From Marinitoga piezophila KA3 (GTDB taxonomy: Bacteria; Thermotogota; Thermotogae; Petrotogales; Petrotogaceae): a stretch of 64,000 nucleotides of DNA. A program made the position numbers and the translations under genes. This document shows positions 1 through 9,150 of the stretch, piece after piece (within the stretch, counting starts at the first letter, position 1; every line of letters starts with the position of its first letter). A model generated the notes under the pieces. The model saw only the letters and a program-made list of their open reading frames with translations. It was not told the origin of the DNA and did no database searches. The stretch is taken from positions 434,001 through 498,000 of the forward strand of contig NC_016751.1 in NCBI RefSeq assembly GCF_000255135.1. The letters are read 5' to 3'.

Positions 1-1786
1 TTTAACAAGACCTATTGAAGTTGATGCAACAGTAAAATTAATTACAGATAAAGATCCTGAAGCACCTGTAATTTTCAGACATACAATGGCTCATATTATG
101 GCACAGGCAGTAATGAGAATATATGGAAAAGATGTAAAACTTGCAATTGGTCCTGTAATAGAAAATGGATTTTATTATGATTTTGATATGGAAGAAAAGA
201 TTTCCGAAGAAGACCTCGAAAAAATAGAAGCAGAGATGAAGAAAATAATAAAAGAAGATTTAAAAATCGAAAGATTTGAAATTTCAAAAGAAGAAGCAAA
301 GAAAATGTTTGAAGAAATGAATCAACCATATAAGGTTGAATTGCTTGAAGATATAGAAGATGATACAGTTACATACTATAAACAAGGAGAATTTATTGAT
401 CTTTGTAGAGGGCCTCATCTTCCTTCAACAGGGAAAATTAAACAATTTAAATTATTATCTGTATCAGGAGCATATTGGAGAGGCGATGAAAGAAATAAAA
501 TGCTTCAAAGAATCTATGGTACAGCATTTGCTAAAAAGGCACAATTAGATGAATATTTAAAAATGCTTGAAGAAGCAAAGAAAAGGGATCATAGAAAATT
601 AGGTCCAAAACTCGAATTATTTATGTTTGATAGCGAATTGGCACCTGCAATGCCTTTCTTCTTACCAAGAGGAGCTAAAGTTATTAATCAGCTTATAGAA
701 TTCTCAAGAGAATTACATAAAAAATATGGATATGAAGAAATACTCACACCATTAATGATGAATGTAAAGCTCTGGCATCAGTCAGGTCACTGGGATCATT
801 ATAAAGAAAATATGTATTTCACAGAAAAAGATGAGATGGAATATGCAATTAAACCTATGAACTGTCCTGGACATATTTTAATCTATAAATCAAAGGTTGT
901 AAGTTATAGAGACCTTCCAATAAGATATTCTGAATTTGGTAAGGTTCATAGATATGAAAGAAGCGGTGTTGTTCATGGGTTGTTCAGGGTAAGAGCATTC
1001 ACTCAGGATGATGCACATATTTTCTGTACAAAAGATCAAATTGAAGAAGAAGTAATCAAGGTTATGGACTTTACAAATGAATTATACAACGCTTTTGGTT
1101 TTGAATATGAAGCAAATTTAAGTACAATGCCTGAAGACCATATGGGTGATGAAAAAACCTGGGAAATCGCTACAAATGCATTAAAGGCTGCACTTGAAAA
1201 ATCAGGAATAAATTATAATATTAACGAGGGTGATGGTGCATTTTATGGTCCAAAGATCGACTTCCAAATTAAGGATTCATTAGGAAGAAAATGGCAATGT
1301 GCTACAATTCAGCTTGATTTCCAGATGCCAGAAAGATTTGATATTCACTATGTAGACCACAATAATGAACTTCAAAGACCTGTTATGATACACAGGGCAA
1401 TATATGGTTCTATTGAAAGGTTCTTTGGAATTTTAATTGAAAACTTTGCAGGTGCATTCCCAACATGGCTTGCACCAGAACAGGTTGCAGTAATTCCTGT
1501 TTCTGATAAATATGTTGAATTCAGTAAAGAAATTGCAGCAAAATTAGACAAAGAAGGAATAAGAGTAAAACTTGATGATTCAAATGCAACAGTAGGATAC
1601 AAAATTAGAAATGCACAATTATTAAAGATTCCATATATGATTGTTATTGGTGAAAAAGAGGTTGAATCAAATAAATTTAATGTAAGAACAAGAGAAGGTA
1701 ATACTGTAGAAGATATTTCTCTTGAAGATATTATTAAAACTATACATGAAGAAGTGAAAAATAGAAGCTTAAAGTTAAGCTATTAA
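1..1786 (+). CDS. thrS: Threonine--tRNA ligase (5' end outside window)
   Basis: Charges tRNA-Thr with threonine in the cytoplasm. The open frame runs in from the window edge (first full codon at base 2, 594 residues visible), so the start and part of the N-terminal TGS domain are missing; thrS usually encodes about 640 residues. An [11 protein letters not shown] stretch opens the editing/second additional domain. The class II core follows, with the zinc Cys in NCPGH, motif 2 around HRYERSG, the zinc His in DDAHIF, and motif 3 with the last zinc His around [12 protein letters not shown]. The C-terminal anticodon-binding domain starts near 1450. It ends just before a strong hairpin terminator. 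Identification is secure. Confidence 0.97.
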   Translation, partial: LTRPIEVDATVKLITDKDPEAPVIFRHTMAHIMAQAVMRIYGKDVKLAIGPVIENGFYYDFDMEEKISEEDLEKIEAEMKKIIKEDLKIERFEISKEEAKKMFEEMNQPYKVELLEDIEDDTVTYYKQGEFIDLCRGPHLPSTGKIKQFKLLSVSGAYWRGDERNKMLQRIYGTAFAKKAQLDEYLKMLEEAKKRDHRKLGPKLELFMFDSELAPAMPFFLPRGAKVINQLIEFSRELHKKYGYEEILTPLMMNVKLWHQSGHWDHYKENMYFTEKDEMEYAIKPMNCPGHILIYKSKVVSYRDLPIRYSEFGKVHRYERSGVVHGLFRVRAFTQDDAHIFCTKDQIEEEVIKVMDFTNELYNAFGFEYEANLSTMPEDHMGDEKTWEIATNALKAALEKSGINYNINEGDGAFYGPKIDFQIKDSLGRKWQCATIQLDFQMPERFDIHYVDHNNELQRPVMIHRAIYGSIERFFGILIENFAGAFPTWLAPEQVAVIPVSDKYVEFSKEIAAKLDKEGIRVKLDDSNATVGYKIRNAQLLKIPYMIVIGEKEVESNKFNVRTREGNTVEDISLEDIIKTIHEEVKNRSLKLSY

Positions 1787-1798
1787 AATTAATTAAGT

Positions 1799-1831
1799 AC
1801 AGTTGCGGTTTAAAAAATAAACCGCAACTGT
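1799..1831 (+). terminator. Rho-independent terminator after thrS
   Basis: A perfect 14-bp stem (1799-1812 with 1818-1831) encloses a five-A loop and is followed by a T-rich tract. It separates thrS from the next operon. Confidence 0.92.
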
Positions 1832-1864
1832 ATTTTTATTTTCAAAAAATGGAAATTCCCTTAT

Positions 1865-1893
1865 TTGATTTTTAAATCTATAAAGAGTATAAT
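1865..1893 (+). promoter_or_regulatory. Sigma-70-type promoter of the cNMP-binding/glycosyltransferase operon
   Basis: TTGATT (1865-1870), a 17-base spacer and TATAAT (1888-1893). Transcription would begin near 1900. This rules out the upstream in-frame TTG at 1865, which lies in the -35 box, and the ATG at 1898 as starts for the first gene. Confidence 0.75.
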
Positions 1894-1921
1894 TATAATG
1901 GAGAGTATTGGGGGAATATTT

Positions 1922-3202
1922 ATGATAAAAAAATATAAAAATGACGAAATATTACAATTAGAAAACGAGGACCCAATAGCTTTGGTTGTTTTAAAAAACG
2001 GCCATTTGTTAAGTGAATCAAAATTTTGTAATTATAAAAAAGTCTTTATTAAAAAGGGGATTTTTTCTGAAGAATTCCTTTTTAACATAAAGACCATTGA
2101 ATCGCTGAGAAATGTTAGAAATTCGGAAGTCGAACTAATTACAGATAAAAAAGAAGCGGAAGAATTTTTAAAAAATAATAAAGAATTATTAAGTCTGGCT
2201 ATAAAAAAGAGAATAAAAATGCTTGTTAATATGAATGATAAAATAGCTACTGATTTTTTTACCAAAAAAAATCAACGAAGACTTGCTGAAGATTTCAAAA
2301 CTGAAATTGAGGTTGAAGAAGTTAAAAAGATTTTTAAAAAAATATATAAATATAACTGGCATTATTTTTCTGATGATTTTATACAAAAATATATATCAGC
2401 AAGAGAATTAATATTATCTGAAGAATATGAAGAAGCTTATGAAAACTTAAAAAATATAGATTTATCAAATATAGAAGATAAATACTTTAAAGCCGAAATA
2501 GAAATCTGGAAAATATATTGCCTTTATTTTATGCAAAATAATAACTATGAAAAAATGCTTGAAACGCTTCATTATAAATATGATTTTTTAAATGAACTTA
2601 TATCTTTCTTTATTTTAAATAAAAGCATAAAGGATAAAAAAATTGACAGCAACTTAAAAACTTATTTTAAAAAAGGGTATTTAATTCCCGCCAAGACCGT
2701 TTTGTTCTTCGAAGGAGAAGAAGGTGACTGGTCCTTTTTAAACGTTAGCGGGAGTGTATATATTTCAAAATTTTTAGACAATAAAGAAATATTATTAAAT
2801 ATTCTTACTGAAGGAGAAATTGTAGGGGAAATTGCTGTAATTGAAAATGTTCAAAGAACAGCTACCGTCTTTACAAAAACTCCTTTACAGTTTATTTATA
2901 TAACATCAGATAATCTGGAAAGTTTGATAAATGAAAGTTATTTATTGGGTAGAAATATTTTAAAAGCCCTTATTAAAAGAGTTGATTTTCAAAAAAAACT
3001 AATAGCTAATACAGATTTAATCGATAAGACAAAAGTATTGATTAATAAATACAGCCGTCAAAGATTAAATAAATTTAAGCTAACCCCCCAACAGTTTTTA
3101 AATCTATCAGGTTTAACAATGGATATTTCTGAATTTATAACAATATTATCCAAAAATAAAATATCCACAATTAGACCTGATGGAACTCTTTATTTTAAAT
3201 AA
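1922..3202 (+). CDS. Cyclic nucleotide-binding-like protein, copy 1
   Basis: A 426-residue soluble protein with a Crp-like layout. The N-terminal ~100 residues resemble a degenerate cyclic-nucleotide-binding (CAP_ED) fold. A helical, TPR-like middle follows (about 145-245), then a better preserved CAP_ED domain (about 245-345). That domain has a phosphate-binding-cassette-like VGEIAVIENVQRTATV at 301-316, with Glu303 and Arg312, the positions that contact ribose and phosphate in the family. The C-terminus ends in TIRPDGTLYF, like a weak winged helix of Crp regulators. The start is the ATG after GGGGGA, consistent with the promoter. It is a paralogue of the next gene. Ligand and DNA binding are unproven; it may regulate the glycosyltransferase genes behind it. 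Confidence 0.75.
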   Translation: MIKKYKNDEILQLENEDPIALVVLKNGHLLSESKFCNYKKVFIKKGIFSEEFLFNIKTIESLRNVRNSEVELITDKKEAEEFLKNNKELLSLAIKKRIKMLVNMNDKIATDFFTKKNQRRLAEDFKTEIEVEEVKKIFKKIYKYNWHYFSDDFIQKYISARELILSEEYEEAYENLKNIDLSNIEDKYFKAEIEIWKIYCLYFMQNNNYEKMLETLHYKYDFLNELISFFILNKSIKDKKIDSNLKTYFKKGYLIPAKTVLFFEGEEGDWSFLNVSGSVYISKFLDNKEILLNILTEGEIVGEIAVIENVQRTATVFTKTPLQFIYITSDNLESLINESYLLGRNILKALIKRVDFQKKLIANTDLIDKTKVLINKYSRQRLNKFKLTPQQFLNLSGLTMDISEFITILSKNKISTIRPDGTLYFK

Positions 3203-3222
3203 TATTTTTGGGATGTGATTAT

Positions 3223-4509
3223 ATGAAAGAAAGGTTATATGCTCCGGAAACTATTTTGGTAAATGAGGGAAACGAAGTTGAAAACTTGATAATTTTAAAA
3301 GAAGGGATGTTAGAAACAACATCTTCTTTTTGTGCTCATCATTCATATGAAACTAAAGGAATATTTGGTGCTGAATTGCTTATTCCAGGGATAAAATCTT
3401 TTGAATCAATAAGAGTTATTGAAAATAGTAGGGTTCTTTTATTGGAAAAAGAACTCGTAGAAAAATTTTTGTTATCAAATTCCAGTCTGGTTATATATCT
3501 TATAAAAAAGTATATAGAAAAAATTATTAGTTTAAATAAAAAAATATTCGGAGATATAAAGAAGGAAAATGAGAATAAGAAAAATTCGGAGCATCTTATT
3601 GATAAAAACTTAGATGTTGTTGATATTTCGAAAAAATACCTTAAAAGACATAGAAGAAGGGAATATACAAGTATAAAAGATCATAACATACAATTATATG
3701 AAAACGGTAGAAAACTTTTTAATGCAGGAAAAATAAAGGAAGCTTTAAATGAATTTAAAAAGATTCAATTTAATAAATTCGATATGTATTTTCAGGCAGA
3801 AGTTGAAATCTGGAAAGATTTGTGCATGATATTAATCTCTCCAGATAAAAAATATTATCTTGAAAAAACTCTAAGAGAAAAATATCCGTTTATAAAAGAG
3901 TTATTTTCATTTATGGTTTTTGAGTCGGTTATTACAAATAAACCTTTAATAAAACCACTTGTCACTTACTTAAAAAGTGGATATTTGCTTCCATCTCATA
4001 CTGTATTATTTCATGAGGGGGAAGAAGGAGATTGGGCATTTATGATTCTCTCGGGAAATGTTAGAGTATCAAAATTTTCACCTCACGGTGAAAAATTGTT
4101 AGCAATTTTATCAAATGAAGAAATAGTAGGTGAAATTGCTTGTTTTAAAGATGTTGAAAGAACTGCAACTGTATTTACTTCAACACCTTTACAAATGATA
4201 AAAATTGAAAAAAATAATTTAGATTCATTGGTTACCAATGATCCTGGTTTTGGATTAAAAATAGTAAAGAAGCTTATTATGAGACTAGAATTCGAAAGAT
4301 ATTGGGCTTCTCCAATGAATTTTGACGAAAAATTAACATATATGATTAAAAAATATGGTAAAAATACATTGAATAAATCTCATTTAAAAATTGAAGAAAT
4401 ATTGAGTTTGTTTAGAATTACTGATAAAAAACCAAATGAAGTTATCGATTACCTTTTTAAATCAAATATTGCGAGATTGAGAACAGATGGAACACTGAAA
4501 TTTATATAA
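3223..4509 (+). CDS. Cyclic nucleotide-binding-like protein, copy 2
   Basis: A 428-residue paralogue of the preceding protein with the same order of parts: N-terminal cNBD-like domain (YAPETILVNEG, KGIFGAELL), a Lys/Glu-rich linker near 110-150, a helical middle, a second cNBD near 245-345 and a degenerate winged helix at the C-terminus. The cassette VGEIACFKDVERTATV at 302-317 keeps Glu304 and Arg313. Its N-terminal domain is better preserved than in copy 1. The start is the ATG at 3223, preceded by GGGATGTGAT, a near-complete Shine-Dalgarno sequence; an in-frame TTG at 3208 lies upstream of that site. It sits 20 bases after copy 1 and 10 bases before the glycosyltransferase. Effector and target are unknown. 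Confidence 0.75.
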   Translation: MKERLYAPETILVNEGNEVENLIILKEGMLETTSSFCAHHSYETKGIFGAELLIPGIKSFESIRVIENSRVLLLEKELVEKFLLSNSSLVIYLIKKYIEKIISLNKKIFGDIKKENENKKNSEHLIDKNLDVVDISKKYLKRHRRREYTSIKDHNIQLYENGRKLFNAGKIKEALNEFKKIQFNKFDMYFQAEVEIWKDLCMILISPDKKYYLEKTLREKYPFIKELFSFMVFESVITNKPLIKPLVTYLKSGYLLPSHTVLFHEGEEGDWAFMILSGNVRVSKFSPHGEKLLAILSNEEIVGEIACFKDVERTATVFTSTPLQMIKIEKNNLDSLVTNDPGFGLKIVKKLIMRLEFERYWASPMNFDEKLTYMIKKYGKNTLNKSHLKIEEILSLFRITDKKPNEVIDYLFKSNIARLRTDGTLKFI

Positions 4510-4519
4510 GGAGGAACAT

Positions 4520-5527
4520 ATGAAGATTTTATTATTTTCTGAAGGAAAAAATATGTTTCAAAGATCAGGAGTAGGGAAAGCTTTACAGCTTCAACAAGAA
4601 GCTTTAAAGTTAGCTGGAGTTGATTATACTCTTAACCCAGAAGATAATTATGACATTGTTCATATAAATACTATTGGTTTTACAAGCGAAAAAATCTTAA
4701 AAGAAGCTAAAAAAAAGGGAAAAAAAATTATTGTGCATACACATACTACATATGAAGATTTTAGAAATAGTTTTATATTCAGCAACCAATTAGCTTTTTT
4801 CATAAAAAAAAGATTAATAAAAATGTATTCTAATGCGGATTTTTTAATATCGCCAACTAAATATACTCAAAATCTTGTAAGGAGTTATGGTATAAAAACC
4901 AAAAGTGCTGTAGTTTCAAACGGTGTAGACACAAATAAATTTAAATATAATGCAAAGTCTGCAATAAAATTCAAAGAAAAATATAAATTAAATAAACCCT
5001 TAATCCTTTCAGTTGGTTTGCCTTTTGAAAGAAAGGGTATTTTAGATTTCTATAAATTAGCAAAAAAGCTCCCTCAATTCCAATTTATCTGGTTAGGAGC
5101 TAAAATGAAAATAGTACCCAAAAAAATTAGAAAAATCTTAAATGAAAAATCTATTAAAAATTTACTATTTCCCGGATATATTCCTACAGAAGATTTAATT
5201 AATGCATATAGTGCTGCAGATATCTTCTTATTTCCTAGCTACGAAGAAAATGAAGGAATTGTAGTTTTAGAAGCCTTATCATCTCAAACTCCTTTAATAA
5301 TAAGGGATATTCCTGTATATAAAGATTGGCTTACAAATGAAGTTAATTGTCTAAAATCTTCTTCTTTAGAAGATTTTGAAAAAAATATATTCAAGATAAT
5401 AAATAAAGAAATTGATGTTGAAAAACTTAAAGAAAACGAAAGGATTGTTGCTCTTGAAAGGGATTTGAAAGTTATCGGTGAAAAACTTAAAAACATATAT
5501 GGTGATTTATATGCTGAAAAAGTATAA
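4520..5527 (+). CDS. Family 4 (GT-B) glycosyltransferase
   Basis: A 335-residue retaining GT4 enzyme of the GT-B fold, without a signal peptide. The C-terminal donor-binding half begins with LILSVGLPFERKG and contains the family E-x7-E element in ENEGIVVLE near 240-250. The N-terminal acceptor half has the glycine turn RSGVGKAL and HTHTTYEDF. It probably transfers a sugar from a nucleotide sugar to a lipid or glycan at the cytoplasmic membrane. A GGAGG site precedes the ATG. It overlaps the flippase-like gene by 17 bases and lies in one operon with a second GT4, suggesting sequential steps in glycolipid or envelope polysaccharide assembly. Substrate cannot be read from the sequence. Confidence 0.85.
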   Translation: MKILLFSEGKNMFQRSGVGKALQLQQEALKLAGVDYTLNPEDNYDIVHINTIGFTSEKILKEAKKKGKKIIVHTHTTYEDFRNSFIFSNQLAFFIKKRLIKMYSNADFLISPTKYTQNLVRSYGIKTKSAVVSNGVDTNKFKYNAKSAIKFKEKYKLNKPLILSVGLPFERKGILDFYKLAKKLPQFQFIWLGAKMKIVPKKIRKILNEKSIKNLLFPGYIPTEDLINAYSAADIFLFPSYEENEGIVVLEALSSQTPLIIRDIPVYKDWLTNEVNCLKSSSLEDFEKNIFKIINKEIDVEKLKENERIVALERDLKVIGEKLKNIYGDLYAEKV

Positions 5528-6521
5528 AAATTTAATTTCTCTAATAATTTCCATTTTTATTGCTATTTTCACAATAGTTATGATTGAAAAACTAACTGAT
5601 GCTAATTTACTCCATGAATTAAAAAAACTTAAAATAGAGGATATAATGATTTCTTTTTTTATTTATTTTATAGGGTACTTTATTGATACAATTAGGTATA
5701 AAATAATTATAAGACAATTTGGAACAAAAATTTCTTTTTTTCAATTATTTTATAATAATGTAATGGGACTTCTTTTTTCATCTCTTACACCTTTTGCTGC
5801 CGGGGGGCAACCTTATCAAATTTATCATTTAAACAAATATGGTTTAGATTTAGAACATTCTACAAACATTGTTATCTCTAGATTTATAACATTAATGTTT
5901 TTAAACTTATTTATTGCTTTTATATCCTACAATAAAGTGATTTATTCTCTAAAAAATACAAATATAGAATCTATATTAATTAATATGGGATTATTTATTT
6001 CTGTAGCAATTACTATTTTGATTCTTACTTTATTTTTGAATAGTAAATGGATTTTAAAAATTTTAAATTTATTTCCAACTAAACGAATAAAAAAACTTAA
6101 AAGCAAATTTGAAAAATGGTCTTCTAATCTAAAAGAAAGTATTTCCTTTTTATGGAGTGAAAAGTTAGGATATATGATAATAGATATATCTTTAAATTTT
6201 TTAGTTCTCATTGTTCAAGCTTTTTCTCTTTTTTATATGTTTTATAAATATACAAATATCGAAATAAATTTATTTAATTTTTGGATTGTTTTAGGAGCAA
6301 TGACATTATTAAATATGGTAGTATATTATATTCCAACTCCCGGTGCAAGCGGAAGTATAGAAGCTTCTTATCAATTAGTATTTTCATCAATTCTCTCTAT
6401 AAAAAGTGGTGTATTAATTTCTATTATTGGATGGAGATTTGCCACTTATTATCTACAAATTTTATTTGCAAGTTTATTAAGAGTTTTCGTTAAATTATTT
6501 TTTAAAGAGGTGGAACAATGA
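5511..6521 (+). CDS. Flippase-like / lysylphosphatidylglycerol synthase transmembrane protein (YbhN/UPF0104 family)
   Basis: A 336-residue integral membrane protein with about seven or eight hydrophobic helices. The central element FAAGGQPYQIYHL and the later TPGASGSIEAS match the conserved signatures of the LPG-synthase TM/UPF0104 family. In MprF-like proteins this module flips lipids; alone, between two glycosyltransferases, it may move or anchor a glycolipid. The start is the ATG at 5511, ten bases after GGTGAT; an earlier in-frame ATG at 5478 lies deep in the preceding gene. It overlaps the next gene by four bases (ATGA), implying translational coupling. Confidence 0.82.
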   Translation: MLKKYKNLISLIISIFIAIFTIVMIEKLTDANLLHELKKLKIEDIMISFFIYFIGYFIDTIRYKIIIRQFGTKISFFQLFYNNVMGLLFSSLTPFAAGGQPYQIYHLNKYGLDLEHSTNIVISRFITLMFLNLFIAFISYNKVIYSLKNTNIESILINMGLFISVAITILILTLFLNSKWILKILNLFPTKRIKKLKSKFEKWSSNLKESISFLWSEKLGYMIIDISLNFLVLIVQAFSLFYMFYKYTNIEINLFNFWIVLGAMTLLNMVVYYIPTPGASGSIEASYQLVFSSILSIKSGVLISIIGWRFATYYLQILFASLLRVFVKLFFKEVEQ

Positions 6522-7669
6522 ATATAGGCATATTTTCAGATGTATATTTCCCACAAAAGAATGGTGTATCTACTGCTGTAAAATTATATAAACAGGAAAT
6601 GGAAAAATTAGGACATAATGTATATTTATTTGTACCAAGATATTCTCATAATTATAAAAGAAATGAAAAAAACGTTTTTGAATTTCCTGCAATTAAATTC
6701 TTATTTGAAAAAGAACAAAGAATTGCCATTCCAATTTCAGGAGATATTTTTAAAATAAAGGATTTAGAATTAGACATAATTCATTCGCAAGATCCTTTTT
6801 CAATGGGAATTCTTGCAGAATTTTTAGCAAAATTATTAAAAATAAAACATGTTGGAACCCATCATACAATGTATGAATATTATAGAAAATATTTACCTTT
6901 AATTATTAGACCAACTTTAAAACAAACTCAAAAAATGATACGAAATTGGTGTTTGAAATTAGACAAGGTAATTTCACCTACAGAAAATATAAAAGAAGTA
7001 TTAGTTGATTATGGTGTTCCTGAAGACCATATAGTGGTTATTCCTACTGGAATAGAAACAGAAATTTTTAATAAAGAAATAACCTGGAATCTTAGAGAAG
7101 AGTATAATATAATGCCTGATGAAAGAATTTTATTATTTGTAGGAAGGCTTGGGCCAGAAAAAAATATAGATTTCTTAATTAATGTATTTTCAAAAGTTGT
7201 AAATAATGAAAAGAATACTAAATTTGTCATTATAGGTGACGGAGTAGAGAGGGAAAAATTAGAAGAAATGGTAGTTAATTTAAGTTTACAGGAAAAGGTT
7301 ATTTTTACAGGTGGTCAACCACGTGAAAAGGTATTAGAAGCATATAAACAGGCTGATATTTTTGTATTTGCTTCATATACAGAAACTCAAGGTCTTGTGG
7401 TTTTAGAATCTATGGCAGCAGGAACTCCTGTTGTAGCACTTGGAAAAATGGGAGTTTACGATCTTTTAAATCACGAAAATGCTGGTGGAATAATGATCAA
7501 AGAATTAAATGAAGATGATTTTGTTCACGAAATTTTAAGAGTATTAAAAGACCATGAATTGCATAAACAATTGTCAGAAAATGGAATTAAATTTGTAAAA
7601 GAAAATTATTCAATAGAAGTATCGGTTAAAAGAATTATAGAGGTATATAAAGATGTTTTAAATTCTTGA
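6518..7669 (+). CDS. Family 4 glycosyltransferase, diacylglycerol glucosyltransferase-like
   Basis: A 383-residue GT4 enzyme. The N-terminus IGIFSDVYFPQKNGVST and the acceptor-side GTHHTMYEYYRKY are typical of bacterial 1,2-diacylglycerol 3-glucosyltransferases. The donor domain starts with LLFVGRLGPEKN near 205 and has E-x7-E in ETQGLVVLE near 290. It likely adds hexose to diacylglycerol on the cytoplasmic membrane face, forming the glycolipid typical of Thermotogota. The start overlaps the flippase-like gene by ATGA. Its stop codon lies inside the -35 box of the tRNA promoter, so the operon ends here. The glycolipid substrate is inferred from family resemblance. Confidence 0.85.
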   Translation: MNIGIFSDVYFPQKNGVSTAVKLYKQEMEKLGHNVYLFVPRYSHNYKRNEKNVFEFPAIKFLFEKEQRIAIPISGDIFKIKDLELDIIHSQDPFSMGILAEFLAKLLKIKHVGTHHTMYEYYRKYLPLIIRPTLKQTQKMIRNWCLKLDKVISPTENIKEVLVDYGVPEDHIVVIPTGIETEIFNKEITWNLREEYNIMPDERILLFVGRLGPEKNIDFLINVFSKVVNNEKNTKFVIIGDGVEREKLEEMVVNLSLQEKVIFTGGQPREKVLEAYKQADIFVFASYTETQGLVVLESMAAGTPVVALGKMGVYDLLNHENAGGIMIKELNEDDFVHEILRVLKDHELHKQLSENGIKFVKENYSIEVSVKRIIEVYKDVLNS

Positions 7670-7694
7670 CAAAATAATCTCTTTATGGTAGAAT
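7666..7694 (+). promoter_or_regulatory. Promoter of tRNA-Val
   Basis: Consensus TTGACA (7666-7671), a 17-base spacer and TAGAAT (7689-7694), 14 bases before the mature tRNA 5' end. It overlaps the stop codon of the upstream glycosyltransferase. Confidence 0.88.
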
Positions 7695-7708
7695 TTATAC
7701 GGTAATTA

Positions 7709-7783
7709 GGGTGCTTAGCTCAGTGGGAGAGCGCTTCCTTGACGCGGAAGAGGCCGCAGGTTCGATCCCTGCAGCACCCACCA
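7709..7783 (+). tRNA. tRNA-Val (anticodon GAC), CCA encoded
   Basis: The cloverleaf is complete. The acceptor stem pairs GGGTGCT (7709-7715) with AGCACCC (7773-7779). The D arm is TAGCTCAGTGGGAGAGC, the anticodon stem CTTCC/GGAAG encloses TTGACGC with anticodon GAC at 7741-7743, and the T arm contains GGTTCGATCC. Discriminator A is at 7780 and CCA is encoded at 7781-7783. It reads GUC and GUU. A dedicated promoter and terminator make it a monocistronic unit. Confidence 0.97.
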
Positions 7784-7806
7784 AAAGCCCTTTAAGGGCT
7801 TTTTAT
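7784..7806 (+). terminator. Terminator of tRNA-Val
   Basis: AAAGCCC (7784-7790) pairs with GGGCTTT (7796-7802) around a five-base loop and runs into a T tract. It abuts the CCA end. Confidence 0.88.
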
Positions 7807-7831
7807 TTTTATTATATATACTCTTTAAACA

Positions 7832-7962
7832 GTTCTGGGACAGAACCGTTTTATGCATATTTAGTTCTGAGGCAGAACCAATATATTCTTAAATTATGTA
7901 TTTTTATGGTATAATATATTTATATAGAACTATTTTATGCATATTTAGTTCTGATTCAGGAC
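7832..7962 (+). repeat. Cluster of GTTCTG-N3-CAGAAC palindromes and a 22-bp direct repeat
   Basis: Three inverted repeats are visible: GTTCTG GGA CAGAAC (7832-7846), GTTCTG AGG CAGAAC (7864-7878) and a variant GTTCTG ATT CAGGAC (7948-7962). A 22-base sequence beginning TTTTATGCAT occurs exactly at 7849-7870 and 7933-7954. Each copy is preceded by AGAAC, so each is itself flanked by AGAAC/GTTCT. A TATAAT (7910-7915) lies between the copies. The cluster fills the space between the tRNA terminator and the ATPase gene and could be an operator, a small mobile-element relic or an insertion scar. Confidence 0.8.
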
Positions 7963-7979
7963 TTAAAGAGGTGGTAAGG

Positions 7980-9149
7980 ATGAACAAAGATCTAATAATT
8001 GAAAAATTAGAAATTTTTCAGGAAAAACTGCTTTATATTTTACCTGAAAAATTCCGACCTTTTTTTGATACTATTAACAAAGATACAAAAAATTTAATGT
8101 TAGTTGGTTCTCGTGGAACTGGAAAAACAACCTTTTTATTAAAAAATTTAAAAGAAAAAAATGCTCTATATATATCAGCAGATAACCCTATTGTTTCAAC
8201 AATACCATTATTTGATCTTGTAGAAGCCGCATTTTTAAAAGGCTATGAAAGTGTTTTTATTGATGAAGTTCATTTTGCAAATGATTGGAGTATTCATTTA
8301 AAAGGAATTTATGATGTCTTTCCTGATAAGAATATATGGGTAAGTGATAGTAGCAGTATAATTTTACAAAAAGGAGTTTCTGATCTTTCAAGACGTTTTC
8401 CAATTATAGAAATTCCTTTGCTTTCACTTCGCGAATTTATTTATCTTGTTGATGGAAAACTTTATCCTATAATCGATCCTTTTGATTATGATCCCAAAAT
8501 CATCAAGAAAATAATTTCCGAAATTAACGTACTCTCATTATATAGAGACTATATAGACCATGGATTTAGACCAATTTTTCTTGAAGATTTACATATGTAT
8601 GATAATAAGCTTTTAAAAATTGTAGAAAAGTCCATACAATCAGATATTTTATTTTTACTTCCACAATTACGAGAAAATTATTTAAGAATAATAAATGCAA
8701 TCATTGGATATCTAGCATTAGCTAAAATACCACGACTTATAATAAATTCACTGTGTAAAGAATTTTCAATTGGAAAAGAAAAGCTTTATCAACTTCTAAA
8801 TGCTCTTGAAGCTATAAAAGTAATAAGAATTATAAGACATGAAAAAGATTATAAACTCAATTCTGTAGGTTCAAAAATATTTTTATATGATCCTGGAATA
8901 TATAAAATTTTTAATGGTGATTCTGGAAACTTAAGAGAAGCATATGTTGCTGCACTCTTTTCAGAAGCGGGAATGAAGGTATATTCATCTAAAAAAGAAG
9001 AATATGGTGACTTTGTAATTGATGAAAAACTTATTGAAGTTGGTGGGAAAAATAAAAAAATTAAAAAGGCTGATTTTGTTTTAAAAGATGACATTGAAAT
9101 TCCAGTTAAAAATTCCATTCCTCTCTGGCTTATAGGTTTTTTATATTAA
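7980..9149 (+). CDS. ATP-binding protein, AAA_14 plus DUF4143
   Basis: A 389-residue predicted soluble ATPase. Walker A is GSRGTGKTT near residues 43-51 and the Walker B-like element is SVFIDEVHF. The C-terminal half matches the DUF4143 domain: IFLYDPGIYKIF, LREAYVAALF, then a nuclease-like YGDFVIDEKLIEVGG, ending in IPLWLIGFLY as full-length members do. Cellular role is unknown; such genes are frequent, variable and often multi-copy in anaerobic thermophiles. The start is the ATG after GAGGTGG; an in-frame ATG at 7896 lies inside the upstream repeat region and has no ribosome binding site. It stands alone between a tRNA and a terminator, a plausible acquired gene. Confidence 0.85.
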   Translation: MNKDLIIEKLEIFQEKLLYILPEKFRPFFDTINKDTKNLMLVGSRGTGKTTFLLKNLKEKNALYISADNPIVSTIPLFDLVEAAFLKGYESVFIDEVHFANDWSIHLKGIYDVFPDKNIWVSDSSSIILQKGVSDLSRRFPIIEIPLLSLREFIYLVDGKLYPIIDPFDYDPKIIKKIISEINVLSLYRDYIDHGFRPIFLEDLHMYDNKLLKIVEKSIQSDILFLLPQLRENYLRIINAIIGYLALAKIPRLIINSLCKEFSIGKEKLYQLLNALEAIKVIRIIRHEKDYKLNSVGSKIFLYDPGIYKIFNGDSGNLREAYVAALFSEAGMKVYSSKKEEYGDFVIDEKLIEVGGKNKKIKKADFVLKDDIEIPVKNSIPLWLIGFLY

Positions 9150-9150
9150 T

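Noticed and set aside
7709-7980. Prophage or island integrated at tRNA-Val
   Set aside because: No integrase, no duplicate of the tRNA 3' end downstream, and only one accessory gene; the repeats alone do not support it.
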